Shown: positions 1 to 6,650, numbered from the stretch's first letter. The stretch is DNA of 9,270 nucleotides from Pseudomonadota bacterium (GCA_023416135.1 JAEZIF010000307.1:1-9270); one strand, 5' to 3'. The notes: generated by a model from the sequence alone, not told the origin. Numbers and translations: made by a program.

Positions 1-282
1 ATCCTGATCTGCACGCCGATCTTCCTGCCGATCTGCATGCAGTACGGCATGAGCCCGGTGCAGTTCGGCATGCTGATGCTGATCAATTGCGCGCTCGGTC
101 TCAACACGCCGCCGGTCGGCACCACGCAATTCGTCGGCTGCGCCATCGGCGGCGTCTCGGTCGGCGAGGTGATGCGCACCATCCTGCCCTTCTATGGCGC
201 GCTGATCGCTGCCCTCTTCCTGGTCACCTACGTGCCGGCCTTCTCGCTCGCCCTGCCCAGCCTGTTCCTCGGCAAGTTCTGA
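1..282 (+). CDS. dctM: TRAP transporter large permease (DctM type), C-terminal fragment
   Basis: Only the last 93 codons are present; the 5' end is outside the window and the stop is TGA at 280-282. The large permease of a tripartite ATP-independent periplasmic transporter is the inner-membrane subunit that imports an organic acid, or similar solute, using an ion gradient and a periplasmic binding protein. The fragment shows features usual at the DctM C-terminus: an amphipathic start rich in Ile, Leu and Pro, then LNTPPVGTTQFVGCAIGG, then VSVGEVMRTILPFYGAL leading into a last hydrophobic helix (about residues 65-85) and a short tail ending LGKF. The substrate cannot be told from this piece. 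The Nudix-GNAT gene follows in the same frame 30 bases later with no terminator between them, so co-transcription is likely. Confidence 0.93.
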   Translation: MLICTPIFLPICMQYGMSPVQFGMLMLINCALGLNTPPVGTTQFVGCAIGGVSVGEVMRTILPFYGALIAALFLVTYVPAFSLALPSLFLGKF

Positions 283-312
283 GGTAAAAGGCCGCCCACA
301 TGCGGGGCGCCC

Positions 313-1128
313 ATGAGAGAGATCAGCAACGTCATCCTGACACGCGGCGACACCATTCTCCTCGGCTGGCGAGGGCCGCAAAGGCGATCCTATCCCGCTT
401 GTTGGGCGGTGCCCGGTGGTCATCTCGAGCCGGGCGAATCTGCCGAAGCAGCGGCAATCCGCGAGATGCGCGAGGAACTGGGCATCGACGTGACGATGCT
501 CCGCTACCTCACGGCAATCGTGACGACCGACACCCTGGGACCGGTGACCTTCCACATGTTCTCATCCTCCCGATGGGCAGGCGGTGAACCCAACGCTCGC
601 GACGACGAGCATTCGGCGCTTCGCTGGTTCAGTCTCGAGGAAGCATGCGATCTCCAGCCCTTGGCGGTAGAGGGCTACAGGAGCTGCTTCCGCCTGGCAC
701 TTGGTCAATCCGGCCACATCCGTCGCGCCCGCCTCGACGAGCGGCCTCGCATCACCGAGATCCGCCTGGCCGTGCGCGAGAACCAGCTGATGGATCCCTC
801 GCGCGTCACCGATGCCGACTACCGATGGTTCAACGACAATCCCGGCATCTGGGTGTGGGAAGAGGACGGGCGCATCCTGGGCTTCTCCGCCGCCGACACG
901 CGCGACGGCACGATCTGGGCGCTGTTCATCGATCCCGATCACGAGGGCCGCGGCATCGGCCGGGCCCTGTTGGCCAAGGCATGCGACGTGCTGCGCGAGG
1001 CAGGCCATCGCACTGCCACGCTCGGCACCGAGCCCGGCTCGCGCGCCGACCGCTTCTATCGCCAGGCCGGGTGGACAGCCCTGCACATCGACGAGCGCGG
1101 CGAGCAGATCCTGCGCCTAGACCTCTGA
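313..1128 (+). CDS. Nudix hydrolase fused to a GNAT N-acetyltransferase
   Basis: A 271-residue two-domain protein. Residues 1 to about 135 form a Nudix domain with a complete Nudix box at 36-58: G36, E42, R50-E51, E54-E55, G57. Such domains hydrolyse nucleoside diphosphates linked to another group, with the paired Glu residues binding Mg. Residues from about 148 to 271 form a GNAT domain. It has the beta-strand segment IWALFIDPDHEG, the acetyl-CoA pyrophosphate loop GRGIGRALL at 212-220 (the usual Q/R before the loop is Glu211), and the late FYRQAGW motif at 248-254. No signal peptide or membrane segment is seen, so it is probably cytoplasmic. ATG 313 has a weak GGGG ribosome site at 304-307, and no other in-frame ATG, GTG or TTG lies between the upstream stop and this codon. 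The substrates of both halves are unknown; the coupling may link nucleotide clean-up to acetylation of a small molecule. The 3' end overlaps the converging amidase gene by 12 bases. Confidence 0.92.
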   Translation: MREISNVILTRGDTILLGWRGPQRRSYPACWAVPGGHLEPGESAEAAAIREMREELGIDVTMLRYLTAIVTTDTLGPVTFHMFSSSRWAGGEPNARDDEHSALRWFSLEEACDLQPLAVEGYRSCFRLALGQSGHIRRARLDERPRITEIRLAVRENQLMDPSRVTDADYRWFNDNPGIWVWEEDGRILGFSAADTRDGTIWALFIDPDHEGRGIGRALLAKACDVLREAGHRTATLGTEPGSRADRFYRQAGWTALHIDERGEQILRLDL

Positions 1129-2343
1129 CGCGAGCTCCAGCATCAGGTTGGCCAGCACTTGCGCGCCGGCCGCGAGGTCCCTCGCTTCGGTGTGCTCCTT
1201 GACGTTGTGGCTGAGGCCTGCCACCGACGGCACGAAGATCATCGCCGTCGGGCAGATGCGCTGCATCATCTGCGCATCGTGGCCGGCGCCCGACGGCATG
1301 CGCCGCGTCGTGAGGCCGAGCGCACCGGCGTGACGCTCGACGCGATCGACCAGTGCGGCATCGAAGATCACCGGCTCGAAGCGCGCCAGCGCCCTGGCTT
1401 CGACCTCGACGCGCTCGGCCGCGGCGACCTCTCCGATATGCGCCGTGACGCGCGCCTCGGCCTGCCCGAGCTTCTCCTCATCGGTGTTGCGCAGGTCGAC
1501 GGTGAACACCGCGCGGTTGGGCACGACATTGATCAGGTTCGGACGCAGCGACAGCGCACCGACCGTGCCGACCTGATTGCCGCCCATCTCCCGCGCCAAC
1601 CCGCGCACGAAGACGTTGACCGAGGCTGCGAGATAGCCTGCGTCGCGCCGCAGACGCATCGGCGTTGTGCCGGCATGGTTGGAGACGCCGGTCACGGTGT
1701 ATTCGGTCCACGAGATGCCCTGCACGCTTTCGACGACGCCGATCTGCACCTTCTCCTCGTCGAGGATCGGACCCTGCTCGATATGCAGCTCGACGAAGGC
1801 ATGCGGCGCGAGCGCTCCCGGCCTGGCGGCGCCGAGATAGCCGATGCGGCGCAGCTCGTCGCCGACCGCGACCCCGTCCTTGTCGGTGGCGGCATAGGCC
1901 TCGTTCAGCCCGAGCCCGCCGGCATAGACCAGGCTGCCCATCATGTCGGGCTGAAACCGCGCGCCCTCCTCGTTGGTGAAGAAGGCGACGGCGATCGGCC
2001 GGCGCGTCGTGGCCTTCGCCTGGTTGAGCGTCCGCACGACCTCGAGGCCGGCCAGCACGCCGTAATTGCCGTCATAGCGGCCGCCGGTGCGCACCGTATC
2101 GATGTGGCTGCCGGTCATGACGGGCGCCAGATTCTCCGTGCCGGCGCGGACGCCGATCACGTTGCCGATGGCATCGATGCGCACGTCTAGTCCGGCCGCC
2201 TTCATCCAGCCGACGACGAGATCGCGGCCGGTTCTGTCCTCGTCGCTTAGCGCCAAGCGCGCGCAGCCGCCGCCGTCAATGGCGCCGACCTGCGCCAATT
2301 CGTCGAGCGCCCCCAACAGCCGTTTTTCATCGATAGGCAACAT
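1117..2343 (-). CDS. M20-family hydantoinase/carbamoylase-type amidase (N-carbamoyl-L-amino acid hydrolase or allantoate amidohydrolase)
   Basis: This 408-residue protein has the full-length fold of metal-dependent amidases that cleave N-carbamoyl-amino acids, ureidopropionate or allantoate, releasing ammonia and CO2 in hydantoin, pyrimidine or purine breakdown. Visible family motifs, in order: GSHIDTVRTGGRYDGNYGVL (78-97) with metal ligands His80 and Asp91; FTNEEGARF (122-130) with the catalytic Glu125 and ligand Glu126; HIEQGPILD (187-195) with ligand His187; the dimer-domain segment SNHAGTTPM (221-229), whose His223 contacts substrate in relatives; SGAGHDAQMM (351-360); and GLSHNVKEHT (376-385) with ligand His384. 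There is no signal peptide, so it is cytoplasmic. ATG 2343 is preceded on its strand by GGGGAAA, a plausible ribosome site. The gene diverges from the dsbD-like operon. The nearby TRAP permease could supply substrate, but nothing in the sequence proves it. The exact substrate cannot be read from motifs alone. Confidence 0.93.
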   Translation of the reverse strand: MLPIDEKRLLGALDELAQVGAIDGGGCARLALSDEDRTGRDLVVGWMKAAGLDVRIDAIGNVIGVRAGTENLAPVMTGSHIDTVRTGGRYDGNYGVLAGLEVVRTLNQAKATTRRPIAVAFFTNEEGARFQPDMMGSLVYAGGLGLNEAYAATDKDGVAVGDELRRIGYLGAARPGALAPHAFVELHIEQGPILDEEKVQIGVVESVQGISWTEYTVTGVSNHAGTTPMRLRRDAGYLAASVNVFVRGLAREMGGNQVGTVGALSLRPNLINVVPNRAVFTVDLRNTDEEKLGQAEARVTAHIGEVAAAERVEVEARALARFEPVIFDAALVDRVERHAGALGLTTRRMPSGAGHDAQMMQRICPTAMIFVPSVAGLSHNVKEHTEARDLAAGAQVLANLMLELASEV

Positions 2344-2461
2344 GATTTCCCCAATGATACCAGGACCTTAGCCATATGTACCGGGCGGCGCAAAATATCA
2401 CGCCGGGGTGATCCGGATTTCCTTGCAACGACGTACGTCGAGCGTCACTTACTAGACCCCC
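2344..2461. promoter_or_regulatory. Divergent promoter region between the amidase gene and the dsbD-like operon
   Basis: This 118-base gap must hold the start signals for both the minus-strand amidase gene and the plus-strand redox operon. It is visibly more AT-rich than the genes around it. For the plus strand, TTGCAA at 2423-2428 could be a -35 element, with a poor -10 candidate around 2447-2454 (ACTTACTA). The only clear ribosome site in the gap is GGGGAAA (2346-2352, read on the minus strand) ahead of the amidase. Short palindromes include ATCCGGAT (2411-2418), CATATG (2373-2378) and the 12-mer at 2429-2440. The promoter assignments are guesses from weak matches. Confidence 0.5.
2429..2440. 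promoter_or_regulatory. Perfect 12-base palindrome, candidate operator
   Basis: CGACGTACGTCG equals its own reverse complement and sits 22 bases before the dsbD-like start codon, just after a possible -35 hexamer TTGCAA. A dimeric repressor bound here would cover the plus-strand promoter or transcription start. No regulator gene is present in the window, and the site matches no operator consensus that I can name. Confidence 0.4.
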
Positions 2462-4588
2462 ATGAAGCGTCTGCTCGTCCTTCTCCTGGCGCTGAGCGCA
2501 GCCCCCGCTTTCGGCCAGTCCGTGGTGCAGACCGATAATGTGCGCGCCGAGCTTGTGGCCGACGTTTCCGCGGTCAAGCCGGGCGAGCCGTTCTGGGTCG
2601 GGCTGCGCCAGACCATCCGGCCGAAATGGCACACCTACTGGAAGAACCCGGGCGACTCCGGCCTTCCCACCGAGATTACCTGGAAGCTGCCGGACGGCGC
2701 CAAGGCCGATCCCATCGTCTGGCCGCGGCCGCATCTCTTCGACTTGAGCGGCGTGATCAACTACGGCTTCAAGGACGATGCCGTCCTCCTGGTACGCATC
2801 ACGCCACCGGCCGGTGCCTCGGGCAGCTTCAGGCTGGCAGCTGAAGCGAACTGGCTTGTGTGCGAGGATGTCTGCATCCCCGAGGACGCCAAGCTCGAGC
2901 TCACCCTGCCGGTGACGGCGACCGGCGCACCCGCGTCGCCCGGCACCAGAGCGATCTTCGACAAGGCACGCCAGCAGGTGCCGATGCCGAGTCCGTGGCC
3001 GGCGCGCTATGGCGTCGCCAAGTCGGGCGATCCGACCCTGGTCGTCGAAGCCAAGGGCCTGAAGGCCGACACCATCCGCGACGTCTATTTCTTCCCGGCC
3101 GAATGGGGTCCGCTCGCCAGCATGGCCAAGCAGACCGCCGCCATCGGCGCCGAGGGCATCCGCATTCCGCTGAAGCGAGGCGACGCCAAGGCAGCCCTGC
3201 CGGGCGAACTTTCAGGAACGCTGACGCTCACCGAGAAGACGGCCGACGGCGACGTCAGTCAGGCCTTCGACATAACGGCCAGACTCGATCCCGATTTTGT
3301 GCCGACCTCGTCGTTGGCCGCGGCGGCGGGCGGCGAGCAGCTCTCGCTGGTCGAGGCGCTGCTGTTTGCCCTGCTGGGCGGCCTGATCCTGAACCTGATG
3401 CCCTGCGTGTTCCCGGTGCTCGCCATGAAGGCCGCGGCCTTCGCGCGCTTGGCCGGCCACGAAAAGAGCGCCATGCGGCGCGACGGCGTCGCCTACACAC
3501 TGGGCGTGCTCGTCTCCTTCGCCGTCATGGCTGCGATCGTCGTCGCCATCCGCGCCACTGTCGGCGACGTGAGCTGGGGCTTCCAGTTCCAGTCGCCGGT
3601 GTTTTCGCTTCTGATCGCCTATTTGTTCTTCGTCGTCGGGCTGAACCTCTCCGGCGTCTTCGAGTTCTCCAGCCGCTTCGCCGGCGTCGGCCACGGTCTC
3701 GCCGCGCGCGGCGGCACGGCGGGCGCCTTCTTCACCGGCGTGCTGGCGGTGGTCGTGGCCACGCCCTGCACCGCGCCCTTCATGGCCGCGGCGCTGGGCT
3801 TTGCGCTCAGCCAGCCCGCGCCGCAGACCGTGGCCGTGCTGCTGGCGCTGGGCCTGGGGCTGGCGCTGCCCTACCTCGCGCTGTCGACCACGCCCGCGCT
3901 GCAGCGCCTGATGCCGCGGCCGGGCCCGTGGATGGACCGACTCCGCCAGTTCCTCGCCTTCCCGATGTACGCCTCGGCGGTATGGATGATCTGGGTGCTG
4001 ACCCAGCAGACGGGCGCCGACGGCGTGATCTATGCGCTGGGCGGCATGATCCTGATCGCTTTCGCGATCTGGCTGCTGAAGCTCGGCAGCGGCGCGTCAG
4101 CCGCGACCTGGGTGCGCCGCGGACTGGCCGCCGTCGCGGTGCTGCTGGCCTTCGCCGCGGCGCTCAGGCTGGAAGACGGGCCGGCCACGGCCGCATCGGC
4201 TCCGGGCGGGCCGGCGGCCGGCGTGAACTTCGACGGCTGGGAAAGGTTCTCGCGCGCGCGGATGAACGAGGCGGTGGCCGCCGGCAAGCCGGTGTTCGTC
4301 GATTTCACGGCGGCGTGGTGCATCACCTGCCTGGTCAACGAGCGTGTCGCGCTCGAGACACAGGCTGCTCGCCAGGCCTTTGAACATGCCGGAGTCGTGA
4401 AACTCAAGGGCGACTGGACCAATCGCGATCCCGAGATCACATCTTTGTTGAAGGAGCTGGGCCGCGCCGGCGTTCCCCTCTATCTTTTCTGGGTTCCAGG
4501 CGCCGCGCAGCCGAAAATGCTGCCGCAGGTGCTCACCGAGTCGTTGATTCTGTCCGAACTGGCCGCGCTGCCGCCGGTCAAGCGCTAG
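2462..4588 (+). CDS. ScsB/DsbD-like membrane thiol:disulfide interchange protein
   Basis: A 708-residue inner-membrane protein that should pass reducing equivalents from cytoplasmic thioredoxin to periplasmic thiol proteins. A signal peptide (1-18, probable cleavage after AFG) leads into an N-terminal periplasmic domain of the ScsB/DsbD type with WHTYWKNPGDSGLP (56-69) and a CxxxC pair at Cys134/Cys138 in WLVCEDVCIPE. About eight membrane helices span 295-568. They carry the two redox cysteines of the DsbD core: Cys315 in NLMPCVFPVL and Cys436 in VATPCTAPF. The C-terminal thioredoxin domain (about 588-708) has the active site WCITC (Cys620/Cys623) and a cis-proline at Pro672 in GVPLYLF. All expected cysteines are present. 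The signal peptide supports ATG 2462, although no ribosome site precedes it. It resembles ScsB (copper-sensitivity suppressor) and related DsbD-family proteins more than classic E. coli DsbD, judging by the N-domain. It is the first gene of a three-gene operon with an exported peroxiredoxin-like protein and a DUF3500 protein. Confidence 0.92.
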   Translation: MKRLLVLLLALSAAPAFGQSVVQTDNVRAELVADVSAVKPGEPFWVGLRQTIRPKWHTYWKNPGDSGLPTEITWKLPDGAKADPIVWPRPHLFDLSGVINYGFKDDAVLLVRITPPAGASGSFRLAAEANWLVCEDVCIPEDAKLELTLPVTATGAPASPGTRAIFDKARQQVPMPSPWPARYGVAKSGDPTLVVEAKGLKADTIRDVYFFPAEWGPLASMAKQTAAIGAEGIRIPLKRGDAKAALPGELSGTLTLTEKTADGDVSQAFDITARLDPDFVPTSSLAAAAGGEQLSLVEALLFALLGGLILNLMPCVFPVLAMKAAAFARLAGHEKSAMRRDGVAYTLGVLVSFAVMAAIVVAIRATVGDVSWGFQFQSPVFSLLIAYLFFVVGLNLSGVFEFSSRFAGVGHGLAARGGTAGAFFTGVLAVVVATPCTAPFMAAALGFALSQPAPQTVAVLLALGLGLALPYLALSTTPALQRLMPRPGPWMDRLRQFLAFPMYASAVWMIWVLTQQTGADGVIYALGGMILIAFAIWLLKLGSGASAATWVRRGLAAVAVLLAFAAALRLEDGPATAASAPGGPAAGVNFDGWERFSRARMNEAVAAGKPVFVDFTAAWCITCLVNERVALETQAARQAFEHAGVVKLKGDWTNRDPEITSLLKELGRAGVPLYLFWVPGAAQPKMLPQVLTESLILSELAALPPVKR

Positions 4589-4592
4589 GAGG
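4587..4592 (+). promoter_or_regulatory. Strong ribosome binding site overlapping the dsbD-like stop codon
   Basis: AGGAGG shares its first two bases with the TAG stop of the upstream gene and lies four bases before ATG 4597. It fixes the start of the peroxiredoxin-like gene. Ribosomes ending on the dsbD-like message stop on top of this site, which suggests translational coupling. It is the best ribosome site in the operon, so this second protein may be made in excess over the membrane protein. Confidence 0.8.
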
Positions 4593-4596
4593 CAAC

Positions 4597-5235
4597 ATGT
4601 CCAATCTCGTCGTCGCCCGTCGTTCGCTGCTGCTGGGCAGCACCGCTGTCGCCCTGATGCCCGCCGTGGCCCTTGCCGATGGTCCCGAAATCGGCAAGGC
4701 CGCGCCGGCCTTCACCGCCGTCGACAGCAACGGCAAGACTTGGTCGCTGGCCGATCTGAAAGGCAAGGTCGTGGTGATCGAGACGACGAACGACGGCTGC
4801 CCTTACGTGCGCAAGCACTACAACGCGAAGAACATGCAGGATCAGCAGCGCGAAGCCGCCGCCAAGGGCGTCGTGTGGCTGACCTCGGCCTCGTCGGCCA
4901 AGGGCGAGCAGGGCTATGTCACCGCGGCCGAAGCCAACCAGCTCACGACGAGCCGCGATGCCGCGCCCGCCGCCGTGCTGCTCGATCCTCAGAGCAAGAT
5001 CGCCCGCGCCTACGGCGCCACGGTGACGCCGCACATGTACATCATCGATGCCAATGGCGTGCTGGTCTACAAGGGCGGCATCGATTCGATCCCGTCGTCC
5101 AACGTCGCCGACATTCCCAAGGCCAAGCAGTATGTGCGCGTCGCCCTGGGCGAGGTCTTGGCCGGCAAGCCGGTGACCGATTCCTCGACCCGCGCCTACG
5201 GGTGCACGCTGAAGTATCCGCGCACCTCGTCCTGA
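4597..5235 (+). CDS. Exported peroxiredoxin-like thioredoxin-fold protein (AhpC/TSA superfamily)
   Basis: A 212-residue protein. An N-terminal signal with a twin-arginine-like motif (ARRSLLLG at 7-14, hydrophobic stretch 11-27, likely cleavage after ALA at 27) predicts export, possibly by Tat. The mature part has a redoxin fold: GKAAPAFTAVDSNGKTWSLADLKGK (33-57, peroxiredoxin-like opening), then TTNDGCPYVRKHYNAKNMQ with a single cysteine, Cys68, where the active-site cysteine is expected, and the cis-proline loop VTPHMYIID (143-151). A second cysteine, Cys203, lies in AYGCTLKYP near the end. The form CPxVxKHY belongs to a peroxiredoxin-like group (PRX_like1) whose function is not established; there is no CXXC. 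The likely role is a periplasmic peroxidase or thiol reductase fed by the membrane reductase encoded eight bases upstream. The start is fixed by AGGAGG. The next gene follows after 10 bases. Confidence 0.87.
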   Translation: MSNLVVARRSLLLGSTAVALMPAVALADGPEIGKAAPAFTAVDSNGKTWSLADLKGKVVVIETTNDGCPYVRKHYNAKNMQDQQREAAAKGVVWLTSASSAKGEQGYVTAAEANQLTTSRDAAPAAVLLDPQSKIARAYGATVTPHMYIIDANGVLVYKGGIDSIPSSNVADIPKAKQYVRVALGEVLAGKPVTDSSTRAYGCTLKYPRTSS

Positions 5236-5245
5236 TCGCTCGGCC

Positions 5246-6325
5246 ATGCCGCACGACGGCTGGCATCCGCCCGATCATGAGCATGGGCATGGGCATCATC
5301 ACCATTGGCGCGAGCCGACCCGGCGGCTCGTGCTGGCGGCGGCGACTTTCCTGCCGTTCGGCGGCGCCGGCGCCCAGAGTGCCGATGCCCAACAACGCAT
5401 CGCCGATCAGGCCAATCGTTTCCTGGGCGTTCTCGACGACCGTCAGCGTCGGCAGGCCCTGATCACCTTCGACTCGGCCAACCGGCTCGACTGGCACTAC
5501 ATCCCGCGCAGCCGCTCCGGCCTCAGCCTCGGCGAGATGAATGCCGCGCAGGCCGACTCGGCGCGCGCCCTGTTCGCCACCGTGCTGAACGAGCAGGGCC
5601 TGAAGCTTCTCGACGGCGTTCGCCTGCTCGAAGGCGTGCTGCGCGAACAGCAGGGAAGCTGGCGCGATCCCGGCCGCTACTACCTCTCGGTCTTCGGAAT
5701 GCCTGGCCGCTTCCCGTGGGGTTGGCGGTTTGAGGGCCATCATCTGTCTCTGAACGTGGCACTGCCGGCGTCCGGCCATGTAGCCGTGACGCCGTTCTTC
5801 GTCGGTGCTCATCCAGCGACGGTGCGCGACGGGCCGAACAAGGGGTTCAGGCTGCTCGGCAGCGCCGAGGATCTGGCGCGCCAGATCATGACCGGCCTCA
5901 ATGACGCCGAGCGACGCACGGCGTTGATCGCCAACCGCTCGTTCGGCGAGATCGTGGCCAGCCCACAGCGTGAGCAGGATCTCGGCCAGCCGCGCGGGCT
6001 GGAGCTTTCAGCCATGGACGCCTCCGCGCGCCAGCGCGTCGAGGCATTGATGGACACGTTCCTGGCAACGCTGACACCCGATCTCATGGCCAGCCAGAAG
6101 CAGCGCGTGATGCAGCAGGGGCTCGATCGATTCCGCTTCGCCTGGGCCGGCTCGTTGACCCCCGGCGAGGCCTACTATTTCCGCGTCCAAGGACCCGCGA
6201 CGTTGATCGAGCACGACAACACACAGAACGCCGCCAACCACATCCATTCGGTGTGGCGCGACCTTGCCGCCGACTTCGGCCACGACGCCCTGGCCGAACA
6301 TTATCGCCGTCAGCCACATCGCTGA
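5246..6325 (+). CDS. DUF3500 family protein, predicted exported, with a histidine-rich N-terminus
   Basis: A 359-residue protein that I assign to DUF3500, a family with no established function. It begins with a histidine-rich head: nine His among residues 3-20, including HEHGHGHHHH at 11-20. A twin-arginine-containing hydrophobic segment follows (TRRLVLAAATFLPFGG, 25-40), with likely cleavage after AGA at 43. The body shows family-type segments: RSRSGLSLGEM (88-98), RDPGRYYLSVFGMPG (140-154), WGWRFEGHHLSLN (158-170), TPFFVGAHPATV (182-193) and, near the end, IEHDNTQNAANHIHSVWRDL (321-340) followed by DFGHDALAEHY (343-353). The dense His, Asp and Asn residues hint at metal binding, but this is inference. 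ATG 5246 is preferred because the only other possible early start in frame, GTG at 5330, would remove the arginine pair; the ribosome site is weak. It is the last gene of the redox operon, 10 bases after the peroxiredoxin-like gene. Confidence 0.87.
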   Translation: MPHDGWHPPDHEHGHGHHHHWREPTRRLVLAAATFLPFGGAGAQSADAQQRIADQANRFLGVLDDRQRRQALITFDSANRLDWHYIPRSRSGLSLGEMNAAQADSARALFATVLNEQGLKLLDGVRLLEGVLREQQGSWRDPGRYYLSVFGMPGRFPWGWRFEGHHLSLNVALPASGHVAVTPFFVGAHPATVRDGPNKGFRLLGSAEDLARQIMTGLNDAERRTALIANRSFGEIVASPQREQDLGQPRGLELSAMDASARQRVEALMDTFLATLTPDLMASQKQRVMQQGLDRFRFAWAGSLTPGEAYYFRVQGPATLIEHDNTQNAANHIHSVWRDLAADFGHDALAEHYRRQPHR

Positions 6326-6327
6326 CG

Positions 6328-6352
6328 GGGCCATCTCCCCTGATGGAGGCCC
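6328..6352 (+). terminator. Weak candidate hairpin just after the DUF3500 stop
   Basis: GGGCCATC (6328-6335) can pair with GATGG plus CCC (6342-6346 and 6350-6352), with a three-base bulge and a six-base loop. It starts three bases after the stop codon, where a terminator would fit, but no run of T follows. It may instead protect the 3' end of the message. Confidence 0.3.
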
Positions 6353-6399
6353 GGCAGGTCCGGCCGATCGGATGGACGTGTTTCTGGATCCGGGATGGC

Positions 6400-6441
6400 G
6401 GAACAGGATCGGCAGGGTGTGGATGCTGCCGATCCTGTTTC
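6400..6441 (+). terminator. Strong inverted repeat, probable terminator of the redox operon
   Basis: AACAGGATCGGCAG (6402-6415) and CTGCCGATCCTGTT (6426-6439) form a perfect 14-bp stem around a 10-base loop. A G-T wobble and a G-C pair extend it to 6400-6441. TTTCC follows on the plus strand, so the U-run is short. It lies about 75 bases after the DUF3500 stop and is nearly symmetrical, so it could also stop transcripts coming from the minus strand. The stem is unusually long and perfect for a simple terminator. Confidence 0.6.
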
Positions 6442-6542
6442 CAGACCCTCAGTTGGGGTGTTCCTTGGGATTGGGGTAAGGAAGCTGAAGGCTGGTTTGC
6501 AGCCTAGAGAGCCAATCGCCCAGGGTCTGCAATCAATGGCTT

Positions 6543-6580
6543 CAGATTGGCGGCCAACCGCCGCCAAATGGTCCAATCTG
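6543..6580. repeat. Inverted repeat with nested short stem
   Basis: CAGATTGG (6543-6550) is matched by CCAATCTG (6573-6580). Inside and overlapping lies TTGGCGG (6547-6553) with CCGCCAA (6561-6567), an alternative 7-bp stem with a seven-base loop. The two pairings compete for TTGG. Whether this is functional is unknown. Confidence 0.45.
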
Positions 6581-6650
6581 GACGGATCCCGGGTGCTCCA
6601 GGTGATGCCGAGAAATCAACCACTTGGGCTCCACCCAGGCGCCGGAAGCA

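Noticed and set aside
1159..2190. A 343-codon open frame antisense to the amidase gene
   Set aside because: It mirrors the amidase codons and shows no domain; the amidase has all its catalytic residues.
2860..4383. A 507-codon open frame on the plus strand inside the dsbD-like gene
   Set aside because: It is very rich in Arg, Gly and Ala, has no recognisable domain, and lies wholly in another frame of a gene with clear motifs. Long shadow frames are common in GC-rich DNA.
5276..5305. CAT/GGCAT tract as a tandem repeat or microsatellite
   Set aside because: It encodes the His-rich head of the DUF3500 protein; the repeat is irregular and in frame.
6310..6576. An 88-codon minus-strand frame in the gap after the DUF3500 gene
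   Set aside because: No ribosome site, rich in Pro, Ser and Cys, spans the long hairpin and runs into the DUF3500 stop. It looks like a by-product of the repeats.
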